The notes beneath the pieces were generated by a model. The model was given only the letters and a program-made list of their open reading frames with translations, did not search any database and was not told the DNA's origin. A DNA stretch of 44,460 bases, from assembly GCA_946886855.1 (NCBI GenBank), contig CAMPJJ010000040.1, forward strand, positions 1-44,460. Direction: 5' to 3'. Of the stretch, positions 1 to 6,731 are shown piece after piece. The position numbers and the translations under genes are program-made. The first letter of the stretch is position 1, and each line of letters starts with the position of its first letter. This DNA is from an uncultured Roseateles sp. (GTDB lineage Bacteria > Pseudomonadota > Gammaproteobacteria > Burkholderiales > Burkholderiaceae).

Positions 1-2
1 GG

Positions 3-314
3 GTCGGCCTGCGGCTCGCGCCGCTTTTCCACTTCGCCCAGGCGGTGGCGCAGGTCGCCCGCATCCAGCGGCCCCTCTCGCCCGCCCTCGCCTCGGCGAG
101 CGATCCCCACGCCATGGCCCGCCTGGTGAGCTCGGTGCAGGAGTCCAAGGCCCGGCTGGACAGCCTGCAGACCCGCATGCGGCGCACCGGCGACGCCAGC
201 ATCGCCCCGCTGATCGCGCAGCAGATGCAGGAACTCGACTACCGGTCCAGCCTGGTCGCCAAGGCGCTCGGCAAGGTCGGGTCCACGATCAAAGAAGTCG
301 CGACGGCCGCCTGA
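3..314 (+). CDS. sctI: SctI inner-rod protein, 5' end outside window
   Basis: The frame is open from the window edge to the TGA at 312-314, so this is the C-terminal part of a gene starting upstream; the GTG at 45 is probably internal. SctI (HrpB/YscI/PrgJ family) forms the short inner rod linking the export gate to the needle and is itself secreted. The visible C-terminus has the family pattern: a polar helix (QESKARLDSLQTRM), then a final amphipathic helix with YRSSLVAKALGKVGSTIKE, as expected for the polymerising end of rod and needle proteins. It lies 32 bp before sctJ, the usual neighbour. Family assignment rests on this short pattern plus context. A needle (SctF) identity is less likely because needle proteins normally precede sctI. 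Confidence 0.72.
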   Translation, partial: VGLRLAPLFHFAQAVAQVARIQRPLSPALASASDPHAMARLVSSVQESKARLDSLQTRMRRTGDASIAPLIAQQMQELDYRSSLVAKALGKVGSTIKEVATAA

Positions 315-346
315 AGGGCCGCGCCGGACGTCATCTCGCCGCGTCG

Positions 347-1141
347 ATGTCGCTGGCCGCCCTGCTCGCGGGCTGCTCCGGCGCCATCGACCTTTACACC
401 GGTCTGAACGAGAAGGACGCCAACGAGATCACCGCGGAACTGGACCGCCACGGCCTGGAGGCCGCCAAGGCGCCCGCCGGCAAGCAGCTCTTCGCCGTGC
501 GCGTGCCGCCGGAACGTTTCGCGTCGGCGGTCGCCGTGCTGCAGGCGGCCGGACTGCCGCGCCATTCGTTCTCCCGCATGGGCGAGGTCTTCAAGAAGGA
601 CGGCATGATCTCGACGCCGACCGAGGAACGCGCCCGCTTCCTCTCGGCGCTGGCCCAGGAACTCGAGAGCACGCTGTCCCAGATCGACGGCGTCGTGCTG
701 GCGCGGGTCCACCCGGTGCTGCCGGAGCGCGTCGTCCCCGGAGAGCCGGTGCTGCCCTCGTCCTGCTCGATCCTGATCAAGCACGCGTCGGGTTGGAACA
801 CCGCCGCCTACGAGCCGCGCATCCGCAAGCTGGTGGTGTCCAGCATCCCCGGCCTGGCGGAAGCCCCGGAGAAGGTGGCGGTGGTGTTCGTGCCGGCGGA
901 GGCGATCGCCCTGCCGACGACGACCGCGGCGGCGTCGACGCGCGGCAACGGCGACGGCGGCCTGGACGCTCTCACGGGCTGGATCACTGGCGGTCTGGCG
1001 GTGCTCCTGGGTATCGGGCTGCCGGTGGGCTGGTGGCTCTGGCAACGCCGGAGCAGTCCCGCCGCGGCGCCGATGACGGAGGACGACGATCCGCTGGGAC
1101 TCGCCGCGGCGGAGCCGCCCGCCGGCGCCAGGACGCCATGA
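347..1141 (+). CDS. sctJ: SctJ inner-membrane ring lipoprotein
   Basis: SctJ (HrcJ/YscJ/PrgK) forms, with SctD, the inner-membrane ring of the T3SS basal body. A lipobox-like LLAGC places the lipidated cysteine at residue 10. The ring-building domain covers about 11-185 and includes LYTGLNEKDANEI, the GLPRHSFSRMGEVFKKDGMISTP region (written here in part; residues 69-91) and LARVHPVLPE. One transmembrane helix lies at about 209-233, followed by a short acidic cytoplasmic tail. The ATG at 347 gives an unusually short signal sequence with no basic residue. The frame is open upstream, and a non-ATG start near 311 (CTG, giving LKGRAGRHLAAS before this Met) would make a better lipoprotein signal, so the start is uncertain. 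The stop overlaps the sctK start (ATGA at 1138), which implies translational coupling. Confidence 0.93.
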   Translation: MSLAALLAGCSGAIDLYTGLNEKDANEITAELDRHGLEAAKAPAGKQLFAVRVPPERFASAVAVLQAAGLPRHSFSRMGEVFKKDGMISTPTEERARFLSALAQELESTLSQIDGVVLARVHPVLPERVVPGEPVLPSSCSILIKHASGWNTAAYEPRIRKLVVSSIPGLAEAPEKVAVVFVPAEAIALPTTTAAASTRGNGDGGLDALTGWITGGLAVLLGIGLPVGWWLWQRRSSPAAAPMTEDDDPLGLAAAEPPAGARTP

Positions 1142-1887
1142 CCGCCATGACCGCCGGGGGCGCCGGGGGCGCCGGGGGCGCATCGTGCGAGGGGGAGGCG
1201 TCCGCGCTCCCCTGCGGATCGCCGGCCGCCTGGCTGGAGCTCTGGTACGAGCCGTGGTGCCGGATGCACCCGGGCTGGCTGGACGCCGCGACGGGCGGCG
1301 AGGTCTGCCGCGCCACCGCGCACTGGCTGGCGCGATTCCGCACGCCCGGTCCGTCGCTGCGACTCGCCCACCGGTGGTTCTGCAGCCGCTTCGACATCGA
1401 CGCCGAGGCCCCCTTGCCGCTGGACCGCCTCGCCGCCCTGCCGCCGCATCTGCCGCTGGAGGGCCGCGCGCTGGAGCAGGCCGCCTTGGCGCTGGGCCGC
1501 GTCGCCCACGCGAGCCATTGCCTGGCCGGCGCGCGTCGTGACCTGGCCGACCTGTTCGCCGCCGGGCGCGGCGACACGCCGCCGTGGCGCGACGCCCTCC
1601 GGCAGGCCAAGGCGCGCCCCTTGCGCCCGGAGGGGTCGCCGCCGCCGACCGACGCCTCGGACCTCGCCCTGCGTCGCTGGGGGCTGCCGCTGATGGGCCG
1701 CCTGATCGAGGACGCCCTGCCCGGCGCCTGGTCGAGGCTGCGCCTGCGCTGCGCGCCCGAACTCCTGCACGCGGCCGCCCTCGCGCCGCGCATTCCGGAT
1801 TCCGCCGCCGCGCTGCGGCGACAGGCGTGGCGCATCTGGCGCGCCGGCGCCGCCGAGCCGCCGCACTCCCTGGTCCCATCCCCATGA
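1138..1887 (+). CDS. sctK: SctK sorting-platform accessory protein
   Basis: SctK (YscK/HrpD/OrgA-like) is a cytoplasmic adaptor joining SctD to the SctQ pods of the sorting platform. The assignment rests on position directly after sctJ, a size of 249 residues, and the N-terminal WLELWYEPWCRMHPGWL stretch, which fits the Trp/Pro/His-rich 'HPSW' region of the family. The rest is Leu/Ala/Arg-rich helical sequence. The ATG at 1138 overlaps the sctJ stop; an alternative ATG lies at 1147. A 9-bp repeat (GCCGGGGGC-type, about 1152-1180) encodes a Gly-Gly-Ala run close to the N-terminus. The stop overlaps the ATG of the acetyltransferase at 1884 (ATGA). SctK is poorly conserved, so confidence is moderate. 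Confidence 0.75.
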   Translation: MTAMTAGGAGGAGGASCEGEASALPCGSPAAWLELWYEPWCRMHPGWLDAATGGEVCRATAHWLARFRTPGPSLRLAHRWFCSRFDIDAEAPLPLDRLAALPPHLPLEGRALEQAALALGRVAHASHCLAGARRDLADLFAAGRGDTPPWRDALRQAKARPLRPEGSPPPTDASDLALRRWGLPLMGRLIEDALPGAWSRLRLRCAPELLHAAALAPRIPDSAAALRRQAWRIWRAGAAEPPHSLVPSP

Positions 1888-2702
1888 ACACGTCCACCCC
1901 GATCCGACCCGACCCCTGCGGGCCCACGTCGAGCAGCCCCTCTAGCAGCTCATCGAGCAGCTCATCGAGCAGCTCATCGAGCAGCTCCTCGATCAGTTCC
2001 TCGATCAGTTCCTCGAGCCCCTCATCGAACAGCTGCTCGGGCACCTCCGCGGGCAACCCCTCGCGCGACGCCGCGACGCTGCATTGGCGTCTGGCCAAGC
2101 CCGCCGACGCGGTCCATCTGGTCCGCATCTACAACGAGTCCGTCGCCGGCGGCGGTCACTCGCCGACGCTGGCGAACGGCACCGAAGCCGCGATGCGGGC
2201 GCTGATCGTCGACAGCCGTCGCCAGGGATGGCCGGTCTGGGTGATGACGGCCCCGGAGGACAGGTGCGGCGACGGCCCGCCAGCCGACGCGCGCCCGATC
2301 CCGGTCGCCTGGGCGCACATGCGCACCATCGCCTGGGGCTCCAGCGTGTGCCGCAGCGCCGGCGACCTCTGGCTCTACGTGGCGCAGGCCTGGCAGGGCA
2401 GCGGCATCGCGATGCGCATGATCCGCGGCGTCTTCCAAGAATGCCGCCGCTACGGCTTCGACACCGTCACCTGCTGGATCCTGGGCAGCAACCGCCGCAG
2501 CCTGTCCCTGGTCCGCGCCTGCCGGCTCGAACGCTGGGCCCTGATGCCGGGCGTCGTCGACTACGGCGGCCTGCGCTTCGATCTCGAGGTGTGGGGCTGC
2601 CGCCTGGACGATCCCCGCTGGCTAGCCCACATGGACCGGCTGGGACGTCGACAGGCGGGCATCGGACGCCTGCGCGCGGCGCGGCGCGCCACGTCCGCCT
2701 GA
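1884..2702 (+). CDS. GNAT-family N-acetyltransferase with Ser-rich N-terminus, inside the T3SS operon
   Basis: The protein has 272 residues in two parts. Residues about 15-55 are almost pure serine, encoded by nine 12-bp tandem units (1933-2040). From about residue 64 to the end there is a GNAT fold resembling the phosphinothricin acetyltransferase branch. It opens with LHWRLAKPADAVHLVRIYNESV and shows beta4/motif A WLYVAQAWQGSGIAMRMI, with the Q-G-S-G-I-A acetyl-CoA loop near residue 170. It ends with the ILGSNRRSLSLVRACRLER helix and MPGVVDYGGLRFDLEVW. GNAT enzymes move acetyl from acetyl-CoA to an amine. The gene occupies the slot where sctL often sits in hrp operons, is coupled to sctK by an ATGA overlap, and is 38 bp from sctT. 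No T3SS apparatus function is known to me for such an enzyme. It could modify an apparatus part or regulator, or be an effector, since a Ser-rich, Leu-poor N-terminus resembles a type III secretion signal. Substrate unknown. Confidence 0.85.
   Translation: MNTSTPIRPDPCGPTSSSPSSSSSSSSSSSSSSSSSISSSISSSSPSSNSCSGTSAGNPSRDAATLHWRLAKPADAVHLVRIYNESVAGGGHSPTLANGTEAAMRALIVDSRRQGWPVWVMTAPEDRCGDGPPADARPIPVAWAHMRTIAWGSSVCRSAGDLWLYVAQAWQGSGIAMRMIRGVFQECRRYGFDTVTCWILGSNRRSLSLVRACRLERWALMPGVVDYGGLRFDLEVWGCRLDDPRWLAHMDRLGRRQAGIGRLRAARRATSA
1933..2040 (+). repeat. 12-bp coding tandem repeat (9 units)
   Basis: Nine consecutive 12-bp units read GCAGCTCATCGA (three exact copies, 1945-1980) with degenerate copies on both sides, such as GCAGCTCCTCGA and TCAGTTCCTCGA twice. 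Being a multiple of three, the repeat keeps the acetyltransferase frame and encodes polyserine. In another plus frame it would read Glu-Gln-Leu-Ile repeats, and on the minus strand Asp-Glu-Leu-Leu repeats. Copy-number changes would lengthen or shorten the serine tract without breaking the gene. Confidence 0.9.
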
Positions 2703-2740
2703 TGCCGCCCGACACCGCCTGATATCGGCCTGCTCCCGCC

Positions 2741-3547
2741 ATGCCGTCCGCGTCGTCCCTGTCCCTGCTGCTGTTCACCCAGGTGATGGCGCTGTCCATG
2801 GCGCGCGCGGGCGGCATGATCGTCTTCCTGCCCTTCCTGACGCGCCAGCAGACCCCCGCGATGGTGCGCGGCGCGCTCTGCCTGGCGCTGTCCCTGCCCG
2901 CGGCCGCCCAGGTCTGGCCGGCCTTCTCCGCCGCCCCGCCACCGCCCGAGGCGCTGCTGATCCTGGCGATCAAGGAAGGACTGATCGGCGCCCTGCTCGG
3001 CATGCTGGCGGCGATCCCGTTCTGGGCGGTGCGCGGCATGGGCACCTTGATCGACAACCAGCGCGGCGCGAACGCCGCCCAGCAGGTCAATCCGGCGCTG
3101 CAGGCCGACGCCACGCTGCTGGGCGAGTTGTCCGAACGCGCCCTCGTCGCGCTCCTGGTGGACCTCGGCCTGCTGCAGGCGACCTTCACCGTCCTCGCCG
3201 CCAGCCACGCGCAGTGGCCGATGCTGGACCTGTTCCCGCCCCTGGACGCGGCGCACCAGCGCGGGCTGCTCCAGGCCCTGGCCGGCACGCTGACCCAGGC
3301 GCTGCTGCTGGCCGCGCCGGCCCTGCTGCTCCTGCTGATGGTCGAGCTGGCGCTGGCGATCGCCAGCACGGCGGTCCAGGGCATGGACGTCTATGCGTCG
3401 GCGATGGCGGTGAAGTCGGTGTCGGCCCTGTTCATCGTCGTGCTGATCGCGGCGCCCTTGTTCGACCAGGTCGTGGGCGATGCGCTGCGCTGGTGGCAGG
3501 AGGGCATCCTGGACGCCCTCGGCCTCGCGCTGGCGCCGCCGCGCTGA
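2741..3547 (+). CDS. sctT: SctT export-gate membrane protein
   Basis: SctT (HrcT/YscT/SpaR, related to flagellar FliR) is one of the export-gate proteins that form the helical SctR5-SctT1-SctS4 entry portal in the inner membrane. The 268-residue product is hydrophobic with five to six membrane segments. It carries the family's MARAGGMIVFLPFLTRQQTPAMVRG N-terminal pattern (residues about 20-44), the FWAVRGMGTLIDNQRGA segment in the middle, and a C-terminal MVELALAIASTAVQGMDVYASAMAVKS region, of which only parts are quoted. It starts at the ATG at 2741 with no strong Shine-Dalgarno, 38 bp after the acetyltransferase gene, and is followed 18 bp later by sctU. The SctT-SctU adjacency is typical, but here the pair is separated from sctR-sctS by 11 kb. 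Confidence 0.95.
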   Translation: MPSASSLSLLLFTQVMALSMARAGGMIVFLPFLTRQQTPAMVRGALCLALSLPAAAQVWPAFSAAPPPPEALLILAIKEGLIGALLGMLAAIPFWAVRGMGTLIDNQRGANAAQQVNPALQADATLLGELSERALVALLVDLGLLQATFTVLAASHAQWPMLDLFPPLDAAHQRGLLQALAGTLTQALLLAAPALLLLLMVELALAIASTAVQGMDVYASAMAVKSVSALFIVVLIAAPLFDQVVGDALRWWQEGILDALGLALAPPR

Positions 3548-3565
3548 CCGGTCCGCGGGTGAGCG

Positions 3566-4708
3566 ATGGCCGAGAAGAACCTTCCCCCGACCGAGTCCAA
3601 GAAGCGCCAGGCGCGCGAGGACGGCCAGCTGGGCGTCAGCCAGGACTCGATCAAGATCCTGCGCCTGCTGCTGATGGCGGAGGTGGCCTTCGCCACCGAG
3701 CCGCTCTGGCGCGGCATGGTCGACGTCCTGCTCGAGGCGGGACTGCGCCAGACGGCGAGTCCCACCACGGCGGGCCTCGCGATGAGCTGGGCGTCCTGCC
3801 TCCCCGTCCTGGTCGTGCTGGTGGTGCTGGCCGTACTTCCGGCGCTGACGGCCGTCCTGGGCACCCTGGCGCAGACGCGCTTCAACATCGCCGGCAAGGC
3901 GCTCGGCAAGGGCTTCGACAAGCTCAATCCCGGCACCAACCTGAAGAACCTGGTGTCGGGACAGAAGCTCATGATGGCGGTGCTGGGTCCGGTGCGCAGC
4001 CTGTCCCTGCTGACCGTCGCCTGGCTGAAGATCGAGGCCAGCCTGCCTGACATCGCCCTGGCCTTCCGCGTCGACACGGCCCAGGGCTGGTCGCTGTCGC
4101 TGGCCCTGCTGAAGGGCCTGGAACGCCAGTGCATCCTCGTGCTGCTGCTGCTGATCGTCACCGACATCCTGCTGCAGCGCTACCTGGTGTTCCGCCAGCT
4201 GCGCATGGACATCAGCGAGGTGCGTCGCGACTTCAAGCAGAACGAAGGCGATCCGATGCTCAAGGGCCTCCGCAAGCAGATCGCCAAGGAGATCGTCATG
4301 TCCGACGACATCGGTGCGAAGCAGCGGCCCAGCGCGGTGGTCGTCAATCCGGAGCACGTGGCGGTCGCGCTGTACTACGACCCGGAGCTCACGGAGATGC
4401 CGCTGATCCTGGACAAGCGCAGCGACGAGGAGGCGCTCGCGCTGCGACGCGCCGCGCGCGAGAACGGGGTGCCGGTCGTGCGTTACGTGGGTCTGGCGCG
4501 CCAGCTGCTCGCGTCGGGCGAGGTCGGCCAGCCGGTGCCGGAACATTCGTTCCGCGCGGTGGCGCTGCTGCTGCGCGTGATCGAGGCCTACGAGGCGCAG
4601 GCCCCCGACCTGTTGCGCCCCACGCTGCGCCCCGGTGAAGACGAGCTGCACCTGGATCTGGCGAGCGTGGACGACGAGATCGGACAGGAGATGCTGGATC
4701 TCGCGTGA
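3566..4708 (+). CDS. sctU: SctU autoprotease / substrate-specificity switch protein
   Basis: SctU (HrcU/YscU, related to FlhB) sits at the export gate and switches substrate class after cleaving itself in its cytoplasmic domain. The 380-residue protein begins with the conserved MAEKNLPPTESKKRQAREDGQ. Four membrane helices span roughly residues 28-210, with the GKGFDKLNPGTNLKNLVSG loop between. The cytoplasmic domain begins at about 215 (RRDFKQNEGDPMLKG). The cleavage motif is N261-P262-E263-H264, so the usual NPTH has Glu at the third place; cleavage occurs between Asn and Pro in the family. The C-terminus runs about 20 residues past the usual end. It is the last gene of this plus-strand run and converges on sctO across an 8-bp repeat array. 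Confidence 0.96.
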   Translation: MAEKNLPPTESKKRQAREDGQLGVSQDSIKILRLLLMAEVAFATEPLWRGMVDVLLEAGLRQTASPTTAGLAMSWASCLPVLVVLVVLAVLPALTAVLGTLAQTRFNIAGKALGKGFDKLNPGTNLKNLVSGQKLMMAVLGPVRSLSLLTVAWLKIEASLPDIALAFRVDTAQGWSLSLALLKGLERQCILVLLLLIVTDILLQRYLVFRQLRMDISEVRRDFKQNEGDPMLKGLRKQIAKEIVMSDDIGAKQRPSAVVVNPEHVAVALYYDPELTEMPLILDKRSDEEALALRRAARENGVPVVRYVGLARQLLASGEVGQPVPEHSFRAVALLLRVIEAYEAQAPDLLRPTLRPGEDELHLDLASVDDEIGQEMLDLA

Positions 4709-4712
4709 GGGG

Positions 4713-4800
4713 CACGGCGGCAATGCGGCAATGCGGCAATGCGGCAAGGCGGTACGGCGGTACGGCGGTACGGCGGTACGGCGGTACGGCGGTACGGCGG
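4713..4800. repeat. 8-bp intergenic tandem array (11 units)
   Basis: Eleven head-to-tail 8-bp units fill most of the gap between the convergent sctU (ends 4708) and sctO (ends 4823). They are CACGGCGG once, CAATGCGG three times, CAAGGCGG once and TACGGCGG six times. The unit is not a multiple of three and lies outside any gene I accept. The ordered change from CAAT to CAAG to TACG units suggests growth by slippage from the TACGGCGG end. It could be a variable-number repeat. I see no spacers or CRISPR features and no clear terminator in this gap. Confidence 0.95.
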
Positions 4801-4822
4801 CGTGGGAGGCGCGCCGCCGGGC

Positions 4823-5368
4823 TCATGCCTCGTCGCGCAATTGCTCCTCGATGAGGGCGTACTTCTCGCGACGGCGCGCCAGTGCCCGATGCAGGGCGGC
4901 GGCCTCCGCCAGGGCCAGTTCGGCGGCGTCGCACGCGCGCTGACGATCCACCACGGCCTGCCGGGCCGGCGGCACGCGGTCCAGTTGCGCCTGGTCGGCC
5001 TGACGCCAGCGTTTGAGGACCGGCGAGCCCCCGGGCGCCGCCTGACAGGCGGTCCGCAACGCGGCGCGCCGCGCGGCCACATCCGCGATGCAGTCGCTCA
5101 GCGCCTGCTCCGCGCTCACCAGCGCCTGCGCGGCGGCTTCGCCGGCGCGCTGGGCGCGCAACAAGGCCGCCTCCGCCAACGTCGCGCGCCGGCTCGCCAA
5201 TGCGCCGACGCGGCGCACGCCGGGGATCCGGGCGTCCGGTGGCGCGGGCGCCTCGACCTCGTGCGGCGCGCGCTTCGGCGCGGGGCGATCGGCAGCGGAA
5301 GCAAAAGCGGAAGCGGAAGCGGAAGAGGCGGTAGCGGAAGCGGCCCCCGGCGGCACGGCGGCATTCAT
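4823..5368 (-). CDS. sctO: SctO stalk protein of the T3SS ATPase
   Basis: SctO (YscO/HrpO/InvI, FliJ-like) is a two-helix coiled coil that sits on the ATPase ring and links it to the SctV ring. The 181-residue product has a low-complexity Ala/Ser N-terminus (residues about 8-26), encoded by a GCGGAA-type hexamer repeat at about 5281-5340. A long charged helical region from residue about 50 to 181 follows, broken at about 113-125 (AAPGGSPVLKRWRQ), consistent with a hairpin. It lies 7 bp after sctN, where sctO is expected. Sequence conservation in this family is low, so the call depends on coiled-coil character, size and position. It starts at the ATG at 5368. Confidence 0.82.
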   Translation of the reverse strand: MNAAVPPGAASATASSASASAFASAADRPAPKRAPHEVEAPAPPDARIPGVRRVGALASRRATLAEAALLRAQRAGEAAAQALVSAEQALSDCIADVAARRAALRTACQAAPGGSPVLKRWRQADQAQLDRVPPARQAVVDRQRACDAAELALAEAAALHRALARRREKYALIEEQLRDEA

Positions 5369-5375
5369 CCTGCGC

Positions 5376-6731
5376 TCACACCGCGCCGGCGGTCAGCGCG
5401 TTCAGCCGCGCCAGGCTGTCTTCCCACGGCGCGGGCGTGCGCGTGTCCTGGCGCAGGAAGTCGATCACCTTGGGATAGTCCGCGACGATGCGGTCGGTCT
5501 CCGGGTCCAGGCCGGGCCGGTACTCGCCCAGGCGGACCATCAGTTCCATGTCGCGGTAGCCGGACAGCACCTGCCGGATCCGGTTGGCCGCGCGGCCCTG
5601 CTCCCGGGGCACGATGTTGGACATCACCCGGCTCAGGCTCGCCAGCACGTCGACCGCCGGATACTGTCCCTGCTCGGCCAGCTTGCGCGACAGCACGATG
5701 TGGCCGTCCAGCAGCGAGACCGCCTCTTCGCTGATCGGGTCCGAGCGCAGCTCCCCTTCCAGCAGCACCGTGTAGAGCGCCGTGATCGAGCCGCCGGCGG
5801 CATTGCCCGCGCGCTCGATGAGCCGCGGCAGCAAGGCGTAGACCGACGGCGGGAAGCCGGCGCGCGCGGGCGCCTCGCCGGCGGCCAGGCCGATCTCGCG
5901 CTGCGCGCGCGCCAGACGGGTCAGGGAGTCCACCATCAGCAGCACGTTCAGGCCCTGGTCGCGCAGGCCTTCGGCGATCGCGGTAGCGGTGAACGCGGCG
6001 CGCACGCGTTCGATCGAGGTGCGGTCCGAGGTCGCGCAGACGATCACCGTGCGCGCCATCAGTGCGGGGTCGAACTCATGCTCGGTGAACTCGCGGACCT
6101 CGCGGCCCCGCTCGCCGATCAGCCCGACCACGATCGCGTCGGCCGGACTGCCGCGACCCACGGCCGCCATCAGCGTCGTCTTGCCGCAACCGGGGCCGGC
6201 GAACAGACCCACCCGTTGACCCTGCCCGACCGTCAGCAGCGCGTCGAGGCTGCGCACCCCGGTCGGGAACCGGTCCTTGATGCGCCAGCGCTCCACCGGC
6301 GGGGGCGCGTCCGCGATCACCGGGCGCAGGACGAGTCCGGCCTCGCCCGGGCGCAGCGGCGGCCCGTCGTCGAGAGGATCGCCGAAGCCGTCGAGGATGC
6401 GACCCAGCAGCGGCCGCCCCACGGCGACGTGATGCACGGTGCGCAGCGGCCGGATGACGCAGTCGCCGGAGATGCCCTCCAGCGCCGTCAGCGAGGACAG
6501 CAGCACATGCGCCCCGGTGAAGCCGACGACCTCGCAACGCCAGATCCGGTCGGGCGCCGCGGGGTGGTAGACCTCGCAGAGCTCGCCGATGCTCGCGCCG
6601 GGCACGGTGCCTTCGATCAGCATGCCCAGCACGCGGTGCACCTGGCCCAGCGCATGGGTCAATGGGACCGCCGCCATCGCGGCGGCGACGGCGGCGGCTT
6701 CGCGGGCGGCGACGTCGCGTGGCGTCACCAT
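5376..6731 (-). CDS. sctN: SctN type III secretion ATPase
   Basis: SctN (HrcN/YscN/InvC) is the hexameric F1-like ATPase that strips chaperones from substrates and powers export at the cytoplasmic face. The 451-residue product shows Walker A AGPGCGKTT (about 178-186), the GLIGERGREVREF segment (about 203-215), and Walker B VLLMVDSLTR (about 263-272). It also has REIGLAAGEAPARAGFPPSVY and the RIIDGHIVL-like segment here reading SLLDGHIVLSRKLAEQGQYPAVD. The ATG at 6731 was chosen because MVTPRDVAA begins the F1-beta-like N-terminal domain; the frame runs open far upstream but that part is antisense-like, arginine-rich sequence. It overlaps the sctD stop by 7 bp and is followed by sctO. Confidence 0.96.
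   Translation of the reverse strand: MVTPRDVAAREAAAVAAAMAAVPLTHALGQVHRVLGMLIEGTVPGASIGELCEVYHPAAPDRIWRCEVVGFTGAHVLLSSLTALEGISGDCVIRPLRTVHHVAVGRPLLGRILDGFGDPLDDGPPLRPGEAGLVLRPVIADAPPPVERWRIKDRFPTGVRSLDALLTVGQGQRVGLFAGPGCGKTTLMAAVGRGSPADAIVVGLIGERGREVREFTEHEFDPALMARTVIVCATSDRTSIERVRAAFTATAIAEGLRDQGLNVLLMVDSLTRLARAQREIGLAAGEAPARAGFPPSVYALLPRLIERAGNAAGGSITALYTVLLEGELRSDPISEEAVSLLDGHIVLSRKLAEQGQYPAVDVLASLSRVMSNIVPREQGRAANRIRQVLSGYRDMELMVRLGEYRPGLDPETDRIVADYPKVIDFLRQDTRTPAPWEDSLARLNALTAGAV

Noticed and set aside
239..2128. Long minus-strand open frame with repeated DELL/EELI units
   Set aside because: It lies antisense to sctJ, sctK and the GNAT gene, is arginine- and alanine-rich, and its striking Leu/Glu region is just the reverse reading of the 12-bp serine repeat.
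2084..2722. Second long plus-strand frame inside the GNAT gene as an alternative gene
   Set aside because: It is Arg/Ala/Pro-rich with no recognisable domain, while the chosen frame has complete GNAT motifs.
4713..4800. Possible CRISPR array
   Set aside because: The 8-bp units are directly adjacent with no spacers, and there are no cas genes.
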